From: Selaginella moellendorffii
Taxonomy: Eukaryota > Streptophyta > Lycopodiopsida > Selaginellales > Selaginellaceae
Length of the DNA stretch: 64,000 nt
Reading direction: 5' to 3'
NCBI RefSeq assembly: GCF_000143415.4
Contig: NW_003314311.1
Span: 727,792 to 791,791 of the forward strand
Every line of letters starts with the position of its first letter. Position 1 is the first letter of the stretch. Positions 1 through 11,023 of the stretch are shown piece after piece. The position numbers were made by a program, and so were the translations under genes. The notes below the pieces were generated by a model. That model searched no databases, was not told where the DNA came from, and saw nothing but the letters and a program-made list of their open reading frames with translations.

Positions 1-454
1 TGAGGAAAAATTCTTCCATGTGGGTGATTTCGACCGGAAAAGACTGGAATTTGGAGCTTCGACTGGCAGGACTGGCGAGATGGAAGACTTTGGAGAATGT
101 GACTTCACCAATTTGAGAGGGATTTTGCAAGAACAGGGGGGAGGAGAGAAATTAGGGTTCTTGGAGGGCAATGTGGTGAAATTCTTGACCAGCATTGTCG
201 AAAGATGTGAATTTTCAATGCCCAAAACAAAGGAATGCGAGAAATCTTTGGAAATCCGGAACAAAACGAGAGAAGTCAAGGATTCTCAGAGCCCGGAGAT
301 TAATCCCGACGGAATCTAGAGACCCAAAACTCCAAGCAAGGAAAAGGAGCTCTGGATGAAGCAAAACCAGCAATCCAAGCAGGAGATGGAGGAAGAAGAG
401 ACAGCAAAAACTCTCCAGAGAAGAGATCTAGGCCTATGGGACTGAGAGACTCAC
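1..454 (-). other. Presumed intron 1 of the GT34 gene, running off the left edge
   Basis: The coding exon to the right ends at 455 in a strong donor (AAG followed by GTGAG on the minus strand), and this stretch contains nothing resembling the rest of a GT34 catalytic domain. The remaining exons therefore lie left of the window. A 99-codon open frame on the plus strand (20-319) has no recognisable domain and I regard it as chance. Confidence 0.5.
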
Positions 455-952
455 CTTGTTCTTGATGGCCTTGAGGAGGTAGTGATCCCCAACTGGATTG
501 TCACAGGGCTTGGGCTGCGATCCAGTGACGAGCAAAATCCTGGGCTTGCCATTTACCACCGCGGGCATGTGTGGATTCTTGCGCAGCCACTCGCCGCGCT
601 GCTCGTCCCAGTCGGAGATCTTCGGCCCCAGGCTATACGGCATGCCCGAGTCCACCACCTCAGCCTCCACCTCGGCCTCCTCCTCGGCTATGGCGCTGCT
701 CGAGCTCTTGGCCTCCGCCAAAACGCGCCCGGCGTCCTTCCGCCGGTGGACAGTGTCGCGGATGTCGTGAAGATCTTGTGCCGGCGTGCCAAAGCTGCCC
801 GCGCCGATCGTCCCACGCAGCACCAGGATGGTGACGAATCCACAGAGAACCGTCATCTTGATGTTGTTGAGCGTCTTGTGGATCTGGCGGCCCTTGGCGG
901 CGGTGGATTTAGTGGCGGCGGCGGTGGCGGCGCTGCCGCTGGAGCTCCACAT
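455..952 (-). CDS. XXT: Xyloglucan 6-xylosyltransferase-like GT34 protein, first coding exon (partial)
   Basis: This is the first 166 codons of a Golgi glycosyltransferase of family GT34, the plant enzymes that transfer xylose from UDP-xylose to the glucan backbone of xyloglucan. The order is typical of a type II membrane protein: a short basic cytosolic tail, one hydrophobic segment (VLCGFVTILVLRGTIGAG, about residues 33-50), a variable stem, then the conserved run YSLGPKISDWDEQ and PRILLVTGSQPKPCDNPVGD, which leads into the catalytic domain. The exon stops at ...LLKAIKNK with a consensus donor at 454-453, so the DxD motif and the rest are outside the window. I chose the ATG at 952. An in-frame ATG at 979 would add nine residues. 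Family assignment is secure; the exact acceptor specificity is not visible here. Confidence 0.9.
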
Positions 953-3409
953 TTTGATCTTCAAGCTCTCCCCGCGCATCCTCTGCCCAGTTCGTGGGTG
1001 TTTGTTTGCGAGCTCCCTCTGTCTCAGTGGCGAGCGAGCGAGAGTGTGAGGCTTAGATCGCTCTCTGAGGAGAAATAGAGGAAGAGGGAGTGAGAGCCTT
1101 GGGATCAAACGATCGCCGCTGCTGCATTGCGGATGGATTGGGCGAAAAGCCCGAATGGATCGCGAGCTCGCAACTTTCGAGACACTCACTATCCACGATC
1201 CGTGAGACGAAGAGGAAGAAGTGCTTCTAATCTATTTCTCTATGATAGAAATCAAATGGCTCTATCTACACTCTACTCCATCGCCATCGCCATCGCCATC
1301 GCCACCATTTCCTTCTTCTGGGCAAGGAGAGTTTTTTTCTCGCCTCTCTTCTTCTGCTCAAAGGAATGGCATTTTCTTCGCAATGTGTAAGCCGGCAAGT
1401 GACGGGCGGCCGTCACGAGTAACGGCGTTCACGCCTCACGGATGAGGAGTACGACCGCGGCCCGCGCTGTACGGCAGGCTTGTGGGGGATGTTAACGGCG
1501 CCCGCGAACGTTATAAAATGCCACGCCAGCTCATCGCTGCGCCAGGATTCGCCACCTGGACGCCATCATAATGTCCGGCCTGCCGGCGCCCGACACAGGC
1601 ATATGCCGTCCCCAAGGCAGGGTATATCTCTTTAGGTCATGGCGGCCATGTTACGTGTCACGTTCCAATTTCGTGACACTGTCCAATTTTTTTCTTTTGA
1701 ACATCGTGCATGTGCATGCATTGTCGTCAAACCGCGCGATTAGAAAAGAGGGATTTGTGCTAATTAATCCACGCGGAGATTCTAGATCACATGGAGTGAG
1801 TGACTTTCGTGCAAATATGAAATTTGGGAAAGGCGACGAAACGACTTCTGGATCGATCGATCGATCGATCGAATGGATCCAAAAACACGAAGTGCTGGAA
1901 CGACCTTTGGTGCTTTGTTGTGGAAATAATAAATGGACCACAAGTAAACAACAGGAGATCCAGGGAGGAGAAATGTGGATTTAATTGTGGCAAAGCACCT
2001 GTTGCTGCTCCAGCAGCAAACAGGCCACCAATCTCTTCAAGAGAAAGGAGAGGAAAAATCTGACAAAGCAATTTCAAAGCCAGCACCAAACAAAATCAAA
2101 GCGATTTCTTTTCGAGCAGCAGCAACAGCAGCATCTCTGCAAAAGAGTTTTTAAGCTTTGCCACCACCCTCCAAAATTCTCCGCGGATGACATTTGGCAT
2201 GATCGATCCCAAATAGCTATGGCTATTGTATAAGCGATTTCGCGTAGATTATAGCATAAAAGAATAGCTCATCCCACACGCACCCAAACCAATAACAAAT
2301 CTATCTATCCATCCGGTCACAGGAAAAAAAAAAGGAGTGTTTCTTCCAGGACGAGACGAGACAAGAAATCAAGAGAACCTTTAGAGTTTTTATCGGTGCT
2401 AGCCTTGGATCACAATCCAAGCAAAGCAAGACGATGAAAGAAAAAAAGAGTGAGAGAGAGAGAGAGAGAGAGAAAAAAAAAGTGGACCTCTCGGGCTTGT
2501 TTCTCGACGTGTTCTCGTGCTCCATGCACGAAGAATTGGGTGCTTGTGTTTGTGGGGCCTTCAAACTCCTGGAGGGAATAGTTTAGTGTGGACAAGATGT
2601 AAAGTGGAAGGTGCCAGAGATTATTAGCTCACCTCTTTGCGCCTTCCAGATTGGAAACAACTTTGTTCGTCCGAGTTACTATTGGGCTTGGAGCTAGACA
2701 AAGATGATATCTCCCCGAAGATTTCTTTGGCAGAGCCTTGCAAGCGAACGCAAGCCATCATACGTCCTGTGAATCATGAGCGCAGTGCTTGTGTCACCAA
2801 GGCAGTCAAAGCTTCATGGCCCATTGATCAGTCACTTAGAAACCTGGGAACGAAGAGATCTTGTTTAAAACAATATGAAACAAAGTAAGAACCTTTGTTT
2901 TTTATGCTGCCACCAAGTGGATTGCAAAGTGCTGGCCACAGCTCATCCCTGCAAGCAAACAGGAAGAAGAAAAGGAGTGGTAGAAGTTAGAAAAAGCATA
3001 TGTATGTGACTGGACCCTTGTCTAAATGATACTGCTTTTGATTGATCCAAGTTACATGTTCCAAAACCTGTAGAAACAAAAAAAAAAAAGAGAACTGGTT
3101 TAGTCGAGCCAAACGAAAGCTGGAAAGGCGAAAGAAAGACATGCCTCACACGCTCTACAACAGTGTCAGCCCATGAAAAAGCAAAGCACCGTCATCGTCA
3201 ATCTTAGAGTCGACGTCAATGGATACTGGCTTTGCTTATTGCTGTGCATTAAACTGGTCTATGATCTAAATTTTTTTTCTTTTCGTTCCCTCTCTCCCTG
3301 CAGGAGAAACTATGAATCTCATGAGAACTGTACGCACCTTGGTCCTTTCGTGAGTTATTGTTGTTGACTTGTTGTGCTTGATATAGTAAAGTCTACAGCG
3401 CGATAGCAC
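953..3409. other. Intergenic region between the GT34 and MATE genes
   Basis: It holds the 5' leader and promoter of the GT34 gene (right of 952) and the 3' flank of the MATE gene. I found no coding region with family similarity. Simple repeats are a CATCGC-type run at about 1278-1305, (GATC)n at 1851-1872 and (GA)n followed by poly-A at about 2447-2480. An AT-rich TATA-like string (TTATAAAA) lies at about 1511-1518, but nothing ties it to a transcript. Confidence 0.5.
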
Positions 3410-5683
3410 CTAAGAATTGTCAATCTCCAAGCTCTCGTTTGCCAAAAACTGCCAAGGACCCGTGGCAGTCCCCAGCCTGCATTGAAACGGCGGTTTAGCT
3501 TATGGTATCCAAAGGCTTATAGATCGTTACCTCAAAATGCCGGAAGCCATTCGAAGGCTCATGAGTACAGTCAAGCCAAGCCATACACCAGGTAAACCAA
3601 GGAAGGATGGCGCAGCGAAAAGAACCGCTGAGGAAATGATTCCAATCACTATCTGCAAAATAAAAACACTTAGCCGTCCTTGCATAAAAAAAATTCGAGT
3701 TTCGCACCATTGAGTAGGCTGCAAAGGCGAAGTCAGTTGCACCGTAAAAAATGCCATCAAACACGAACGCCATAGAGTTGATAGGCTGAGTCAAAACAGC
3801 AAACTACAAAGCAAGCATGTCAATCTAAGGATTGTATCACTAAGAAGAAAATGTATACACTTACCGGAATGATAGTGATCAATGCTTGTATCACCAAATC
3901 ATCACTGGTGAAAAGTTTTGAAAAGCGTTGGCCACCAAGTCCAAGGATTACTCCCATGATTAAACCAAACACAATGCCCAGCTGTCAGATCGAAGCTAGT
4001 TAAAAGGAGAAACCTGCAAGAAAGGAGTACCTGCAAGACTCTAAATGTTGCCTCTTTAACCTTTTGCCCATTGTTCCGTGCCACGAAATCGGCAATAACA
4101 GCCTTAGAAAAACAGGACTTTAGAACACGACGATAGAACATCCCCGTGGTATGTTCACCTGTCCGGCGAGCGCCAGGGAATCAGAAAGAAGAGATGCAGC
4201 CAACCAGATTTGCATGCAAATTTGATGTGCTGCCATAGGAGCTACACCCTCCTGAGCAGCCATTGAAGTTGCCAGTGTCATGGTAAGCAGTATTGCAATG
4301 GTTCGCGTGAACAACAGACCACCTATGAAAAAACTTTCAGTTCCAGAAATCTTCACAAACGTATGTGCCTTACCAGACGAAAAAAAACGTCTTAGGCCCA
4401 GTCTTGATATATCAGGCGGGATCAGGACAGCAACTTCGTTTAGTTTCACCAATAAAATGAACGCAATCACATATCTGCCAAACTAAAAGAACGTAAAAAA
4501 ACATAGCAATCAGTTGCCTGCAACTCACTGTGACACGACTGTTGCCACAGCTGCCCCGGTAACTCCATATCCAAAAGAAAACATCAAAATTGGATCCAGC
4601 ACCACATTCACTATGTTCCCCGTGACTATCATCAAAACACAGGTCAGAGAACGAAAGAAAGAAAGAACAAAATTAATTTACCTGTAGCATACAGAGGAGT
4701 TTTTGTGTCTTTAAAGCCACGAAACACTCCTTGCGTAGCTAGAGAAACAACAACTGCAGGAGCTCCCAGAGCCCGAATTGATAGATACTGCTGCGCAGGA
4801 AGACGCATTGGAGAATCCTGTTCCAAGAGAATTAGACCATTGATCTTTCAACACCAACCAACACTTACGTCCAAAATCCCCATTATTCTGAGAATTGGCC
4901 AGGCTCCAAGCAACAGCACAAGAGCCTCTATGATTCCGAGTGACGATCCCAGAAACAGCGCTGATGAAACAGACGGGTAGACGCGCTTCTCAGACTTTCC
5001 AGGCTTCTCAATGAAGTGGCCTTCTTCTGATTTGCCGCGTGTTAGTTATGCAATGCATGCTTGACTAAGTTTACCAGCGGCTTCCGTCAGCGGGATGCCT
5101 TCCTCAAAGCCGCATCCAGCAACGTTGTCCTCTGCGACGTAAGATGTCGTGATGTTGAGAAGAGGAATATTAAAGATCTTTGATATCAAGTTGAAAACCG
5201 AAATCGAGACACCTACAGCAGCTAACTCCACCGAGCCTGACAAAACAGCGAGAGTTATTAAACTAAAAGGAAAGAAGAAAGAAGAATGGCTACCTATTTG
5301 ACCGATGAATGCCGTGTCCACCAAAGAAGCGAGTGGATCCGCGGCAAGTCCAAGCAATGCCGGAAGAGCGACAGCTGCAATCTCTCGCCCAAGATCATCG
5401 GCCTCAAAGACTTTCCTGAAAATTCCCAGCATAAGATTCACATTCAATGAAACAGAAAAATAAGTCACACTTACTTCGAGCTCTCCAGGAAACCACTGAA
5501 TGGATTCTTCTTCGTTGCTTGTGAGGCATCACACTCCATTTGCGTTGGCTGCCTTTGGCAATTCGCTCTAAAGCAGGAGAACCGGATCGGGCTAAGGAAA
5601 CCAATGCTCTGGCGGCTGAGCTCGCCAGGAGATGGAATCGTGTGGGCTAGCGTCGGAGGATTCCTGATCCACTTTTGAGACAT
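3410..5683 (-). CDS. MATE-family efflux transporter, plastid DTX44-like, 13 exons
   Basis: A complete gene of 540 codons for a MATE (multidrug and toxic compound extrusion) carrier, closest by eye to the DTX44/DTX45/EDS5 plant subgroup, which sits in chloroplast or other membranes and exports small organic molecules such as citrate or phenolics. Exons on the minus strand: 5683-5475, 5415-5294, 5236-5075, 5026-4869, 4817-4682, 4625-4537, 4482-4374, 4322-4159, 4102-4031, 3981-3865, 3803-3708, 3652-3531, 3476-3410. All phases join. Landmarks are VALPALLGLAADPLASLVDT and AFIGQIG in the first MATE repeat, VFRGFKDTKTPLYA, PMAAHQICMQIWLAASLLSD in the second repeat, and the tail RLGTATGPW, which matches DTX44. 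The first ~75 residues are Ser/Arg-rich and acid-poor, compatible with a transit peptide. Intron 6 uses a weak donor (GTGTCA); the stronger GTGAGT 9 bases downstream would break the frame. The substrate is unknown. Confidence 0.92.
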
Positions 5684-6208
5684 AGAAGCCCCGATCGATC
5701 GGGAGCTTGAAAGATCCTCCCAAAATCAAATGCCGATGCGGCAATCACTCGAAATATACCTGAATCACATCACACCGCAGAGATTTCCCAAAATGCAGCC
5801 GTAGAGCGCCTGGAGCGAGCTCCCCGGACGAACCCTAGCGCCAGGAGGATTGGCGCCATATACTCCAAGATTTAGACCACCCTGGCCAGAACTCGAATGC
5901 GTACGAAGTGCACGGACTGGCCCATTCCCATCCGGGGGAGGGGGTGACCACTGCATTGACCTCACACCCGGTACGAAATCCTGTCATCTTTTGGGCCATG
6001 GCGGTTTCGTACGCATGCCTATGGCTGACGCTGTCAAGCTCCTTCAAAAACGACGGCGACGTGGTTTTTCGATCCATTTCCTGGAAGAAGCAAAATAAAA
6101 GCGGCAAAGAGAAAGGAGCCCTGCCCTAGCTGCTGCTTTTGGAAAATTCGCGCTTCCCTTTTCTTCTTTCTTCCTTCTTGCTTGGTTTCGATCGATTGAT
6201 CGATCGCG
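5684..6208. promoter_or_regulatory. Shared divergent promoter region of the MATE and TAXIMIN genes
   Basis: The 525 bp separate the start codons of two head-to-head genes. The stretch has no coding similarity, and short open frames here overlap each other in conflicting frames. GATCGATC-type runs lie just upstream of the TAXIMIN ATG (about 6189-6206). No TATA box or operator could be picked out with confidence. Confidence 0.5.
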
Positions 6209-6510
6209 ATGTGCTGCGACAATTGCCACCCGATTGGCTTCCTGCTGGGACTGCCCTTCGCAATCCTCTCGTTTCTCATCTCTCTCGTGGGGGTCGTGGT
6301 GTGGATCGTCGGGTAAGCGCCCAGATCTGTGGCGAATTTTAGGGATTTTGGCTCGCGTTTGATTTTGCTTCTCTGTTTCGTGGCAGGATCCTTCTCACCA
6401 TCATCTGCCCATGCTGTATTTGCGTCGCCGCCATTGTCAATCTGGCGTTGGAGCTGATTAAGGCGCCGCTTCACGTTATACGATGGTTCACGGAGCAAAT
6501 CCCCTGCTGA
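6209..6510 (+). CDS. TAX: TAXIMIN signalling peptide, two exons
   Basis: A 75-residue protein of the TAXIMIN family, small cysteine-rich plant peptides linked to control of lateral organ separation and of specialised metabolism. Exons are 6209-6312 and 6387-6510, split by a 74-bp GT-AG intron after ...VVVWIVG. The protein begins [20 protein letters not shown] and has a hydrophobic core, then the cysteine block [12 protein letters not shown] and the highly conserved end [20 protein letters not shown] followed by PC and the stop. Length and the Cys pattern match the family almost residue for residue. The gene is short and interrupted, so a plain open-frame scan misses it. It is divergent from the MATE gene and 266 bp upstream of the PPR-SMR gene. 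Confidence 0.93.
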
Positions 6511-6596
6511 TCGATTGCTCGCTCGCGCGTGTACTATCATTTTTCTGTGAATTTTAAGGTTTTCTCTTCCTATCTGACGGTTGTCCTTGATGCTCT

Positions 6597-6700
6597 TCAT
6601 CCAATGGCTCCTATCGTTTTTGGTGAATTTTAATCTTGTTTTTCATCCAACGGCTCCTATTTTGTTTTACGATGACCAATTTCATCCAACGGTTCCCCTT
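6597..6700 (+). repeat. Three imperfect copies of a TCATCCAACGGYTCC motif
   Basis: The motif occurs at about 6597, 6642 and 6681, spaced 40-45 bp, with a related CATCGGACGGT at about 6710. It lies between the TAXIMIN stop and the PPR-SMR start codon, so it belongs to the 3' UTR of the first gene or the promoter of the second. Function unknown. Confidence 0.6.
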
Positions 6701-6776
6701 GATTTTAAGCATCGGACGGTGGTCTGTGTTATTTTAGGGCTTATGGGAGGAGGAGCGCATTCTCTCCCCAAATGTG

Positions 6777-9189
6777 ATGTTGCCAAGGCGCGGCGCGGTG
6801 CTGGCGAGGATCTCCAGCAAGAAGCTCTTCCAGAATCGAGGTAATCTCCGGTCGATCGCCAGCGATGGCGGAGGAATGCAGGCAATCGACGAGCTGGACG
6901 CCAATGTCGCGGCCGATCACGAGCGAGCCGCTCGTGATTACCAGAGCGGCAGCTTGGAGGAATCGATCGACAGCGAGTACGCCGAGAGCTCGCGAGCGTC
7001 TTACAGGCAGAGCGAGAGCGATGTCCGGCTGCTCGTGAGCGAAATCTTGCGATCCAACGATGTGGCCTGCGTCAAGGCGATCCTCCAGAGGTGGCTGCGG
7101 CAGATGAGCGTGGATCCACTGCGGAGCGCCGCGGCAGTGTCCTACGACGAGGTTGTTTCGGTGGCCAGCGATCTAGTCCGGGAATTTGGCACTAGGGGCT
7201 CCGTCCAGATCACGATGGCAGTCTTGGATTGGATGCAGCTCCAAAACTGGTTTCACCTCGACCCATACTTGCGAATCCACATCATCGACGTGCTTGGAAA
7301 GGCTAGCTCTTTCGACATCGCCGTCCAGGTCTTCAACCATTTCATCAAGATCTCCGTGAAGAAGGACGCGGGCATGTACAATGCGCTGCTCCACGCGTTT
7401 TGTAAGGCCGGGAAGCTGGAGGCGGTGGACGATTTGTTCCGGGACATGAAGCAGTCGATCCGGCCAAATCATCTCAGCTACAACATCTTGATGCATTCCT
7501 ACGTGAAGGCTGGGCACGAGCTGACAAAGGTGGTGAGTGTTTTCAAGGAGATGTATCTTCGAGGCGTCAAGGCCAGTGTTGCTTCATACAACATTCTCAT
7601 CGCTGCCTGTGCCACCGGGAAGCAGGCATGGGAAGCGCGGGTGTTCTTCTCAAATATGAAGAAGCAGGACCTGGAGCCCAATGTGATCACGTATTCTTCG
7701 CTCATCAATGTCTACGTTGCTTCAGGTGAGTTTCTTACGTTTCCAGCACTTTCGTTTTTCTTTTTGGTTTCCGAGTGAAGTCGTGTGTGTTTGTGCAGTG
7801 TAGGCAATTGCGCAGCTGCGTTGGACGTGCTCCGGGAGATGGTTAAGGCCGAGGTTATGCCCAACGTGACGACGTTCTCGTGTTTGCTGCACGGGTATGG
7901 GCAAGAAGGGAAGATTGAGGAGGCGATGAAGATTTTCCAGACCATGAAAGACCTGGGGATCGAGCCGTCGGCCATAACCTTCAACATCTTGATGACTATG
8001 TACAGCAAGAGTGGACACCACGCGCTGGCTCAATCGTGTTTCCACGAGATGATCGAGTCTGGACTGGAGCCTACGTATGTAAGCTTTCTGAGCCTGATGT
8101 ACTGCTTCAAGTCCGTTGGAGCATACAAAGAGGTAACTCCCTTCGTTTTGTTTGCGTGTGCCTGTCACTGACTGGTTTTGTTTCTGTAGGTACTCGGCAT
8201 CTACGATGATGTCAAAAGAAACTCCTCGCTTTGTAACATCTATATATTCACCGAAGCTCTTGACGCCTGCGTAAAGTGGGGCAACTGGTCAAAGCTTGAG
8301 GGCATATTTTCTGACATGAAAGCTGCGCGCTGCGATCCAAATGTCGTTACGTGCACAGTGGTTCTTATGGCCCTGAGCTCGAAAAACTGCAAAACGGTGG
8401 AGGAGGCCACTATACTGATAAATTTTTTCAGGGAGTTCGACTCCAAGCCAATAATTATTCTCCGGTACTTGCTAATGGAGACACTCGACGACGACCAGGT
8501 GAGCCGATCTATCTGGTTTTCAGTTTCTTACCAACACCAAATGGCATTCCCAGGTGGAAGCTCTTGTCTTGGAGCTGGGAAAGGTGATCAGCCCGGACAA
8601 CGTAAAGACCTGGAAGATTTTCACGTCGGGTCTTATAGACGCGTTATGGACACTGGGCTGGCACCGCCGCGCGGCAATCATCCTTAAGTGGACGCTACAG
8701 AGGGGCTACCGCGAGTGCCAGTGCCTGCTAAACCGGCGAGAGTGGAGGCTGGATTTGAGAAACTTGTCCGTGGGAGCAGCACAAGTTGCCTTCTACCAGT
8801 TTTTGAAGTGGCTCGAGGAGGCTGCCCAAGCTACCGCGAGAGAAGACGCTCCAGAGCCAGGCTTTGACAAGAGATCCGAGGCATCGTCGCCGGCAGCGCT
8901 AGAGATCTCTCTGGAGGCGCTTGTTCCGGCGGGGCCGATCGAGAGGGTGTTCCCGGACTTCGTGAACTTTCCAGCGTTTGTCACGGTTGTGACGGGGTGG
9001 GGGAAGTTTAGCAAAGTGGAGGGCGAGTCCGTGGTGCGCGAGGCTGTGGAGAGGGAGATTGTGAAGCTGGGGATTCCTTTCACGAGACTGGCGGGGAGCT
9101 GGAGGATTGAAGGGCGGAGCTTGAGGATGTGGCTTCTCACAGCCGACATGAGCAAGAAGTTGCTTGTGTCGGACTCGGCTGGAAGTTAG
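6777..9189 (+). CDS. PPR-SMR protein, four exons
   Basis: A complete 740-residue P-class pentatricopeptide repeat protein ending in an SMR domain, the class that includes GUN1, pTAC2, SVR7 and SOT1. These act in plastids or mitochondria on RNA processing, translation or organelle gene expression. Exons: 6777-7725, 7804-8132, 8190-8498, 8554-9189, all in phase. About residues 140-440 are tandem 35-residue PPR units, for example PNVITYSSLINVYVASGNC, which is formed across the first intron and fixes the acceptor at 7803. The SMR part starts at about residue 595 (LDLRNLSVGAAQVAF) and ends with VVTGWGKFSKVEGESVV near 674-691. The usual LDLHxxS and TGxGxHS histidines are replaced (LDLRNLS, TGWGKFS), so nuclease activity may be reduced; pTAC2 has a similar TGWGRRS. 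The N-terminus (MLPRRGAVLARISSKKLF) is Arg/Lys/Ser-rich and looks like an organelle targeting signal. Which orthologue it is remains open. Confidence 0.9.
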
Positions 9190-9313
9190 CTCATTTTTCT
9201 ATGTTCTAGAAAAGGTTCTACAGTAAAAATGAAAGCATGAGAAAGAAATTTGTTTCAATGGCAATACAACACCATTAACACATGAAATTAATTAGTATGC
9301 ATTATTCACCTTG

Positions 9314-9544
9314 TCACCACTCAACTTCAACAATTGGTATTGCCCACTCCTTCAGTGTTCGATGGTAATCAGTATGGAATATGGCAAAGTCATAAATATA
9401 CCACTCTATGATGAGATATTGCTGACTGGTTTCTTGATCATATCCATGAAAAGAATGGGATTTGCCATTGAGAGAAGCATCACACCCAAAGAGAGTGTTA
9501 CCAATTACAACTCTATCCCCAAAATTGAGGCCATATTTCTCCAT
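9314..9544 (-). pseudogene. Unrecognised 76-codon coding relic
   Basis: An open frame reading MEKYGLNFGDRVVIGNTLFG and later SQQYLIIEWYIYDFAIFHTD. The amino-acid composition is protein-like (many aromatic and charged residues), unusual for random AT-rich sequence, and the frame extends weakly upstream as KQNDIGLEVLKY. I do not recognise the family. It may be the last exon of a decayed gene or transposon protein. Confidence 0.3.
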
Positions 9545-10999
9545 ATACTTTAATACCTCAAGTCCAATATCATTTTGTTTGGATCTGCACTGTATTGATA
9601 GTTCCTTTTGAGACTCATTTGTAATTATGACAGTTTTTACTGGAAATAATCCTGCTTGTGAGTATCAAAAGTAACATAAGATCAGAAAAACACATAAAAG
9701 CTATGACATATATATTACTAAGAAAAGTGTGATTAAAACACACAAAAAGGACCAATTTAGAAGGCTTGAGTATTGTATTCTCAATTTAATAAACTAAACA
9801 ACACTTTAAAAGTCATACAAACAAACAATTCAATAGCTTTGGTAAAGCCTGCAAAATAATAACTATGTCTTCAAACTACCTATTATCCCTATAATAGGCC
9901 TCTAAAATCTCAACACCAAGATTAGTATGTAAAATGAAGCTAAACAAAATTTGGCATTATTTCAAATACTGGTGACCTAACATAAGGATTTAGATACTCC
10001 ACTAGCTAACATAGAACATGGGTTTACCCAAGTTGGATCCAAAACAAAGATACACACACTCAAAAGGGAGCCAAATAGTGTTTTAAAAAATCATACCTTT
10101 AACCATTACCCCTATTATATATTTGTAAACCCTTGGGATGCAAAATAAACTTTCATATTAAGAGATAAACTCAAAAACTTCCTATATATGGAATAACATT
10201 AGATTGTGAATCAATAAGCCATAAAATTTCCTTTTATAATTTGCTAACTTATATTGCCTACCCAACCAACTTCACCATGTTTGTAGTTACACTATAAGGT
10301 ACTTGATTATAAATTTTATTATTTTTACTGATCTGTAAAATTATTATGAGTTTTAGTAATAAAAAAAGTGAAATGATTATAACAGTTTACTTCATAGTTT
10401 ACTTACTAGTTTGATTTATGGTTTAAATAACATGGTTTATTTACTAATTTATGTATAAATTATATACTTTATACATTAAGAGCTATGAAAGAATTTACAA
10501 TCGAATAGTCTTTTTTGCTATGGCCACCTTCCTTGTTTCTAGAGGGCATCCAGCTCTTAGGTAAAGGATTTTCAGTGCCTAGACTTGTGATAAAGAACTT
10601 GGACATCTTAATCATCACCTAGCCTTGATAAAATTCTCAAATCTATCACTGAGCAGGAGTTATGGTTGCAATATAAGTATTTACTTGGCTTTGACTAGCT
10701 TATAGTGTTTCCTCAAAAGCTCTAGTTTTCTAGCTGTGCCATGGCATGTGCTTGCATCTCACACTAAGGTTTCTTGCTATATCTAGGTTTTCTAGTTTAT
10801 AAGAGTTTCATTACCAGCTATAGCATCATCCAGCTCTCTATTCACACTCTCTTCATCCTTTGTTTCAAGGTTTATCTGCCAGATCTAGGTGAGGGTAAAT
10901 CATGTTATTCACGGTGCTCTACAAAATGTTGCCCTCAAGCTTGCCCCACAACCAACTAGACAATATCATGCCAAGTGTGCTAGAGTTAGCAAGTAAAAT

Positions 11000-11023
11000 C
11001 TCTCTCTCTCTCTCTCTCTCTCT
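11000..11023. repeat. (CT)n microsatellite
   Basis: Twelve uninterrupted CT dinucleotides in AT-rich flanking sequence. Confidence 0.9.

Noticed and set aside
20-319. 99-codon plus-strand frame at the left edge
   Set aside because: No domain, Glu/Lys-rich composition from purine-rich DNA, and it lies in the presumed GT34 intron.
482-1078. Long plus-strand frames opposite the GT34 exon
   Set aside because: Antisense shadow of a GC-rich, strongly conserved coding exon. The minus-strand protein matches a known family.
1571-1984. 137-codon plus frame in the GT34-MATE intergenic region
   Set aside because: No family similarity, overlaps an equally long minus frame, and runs through a GATC simple repeat.
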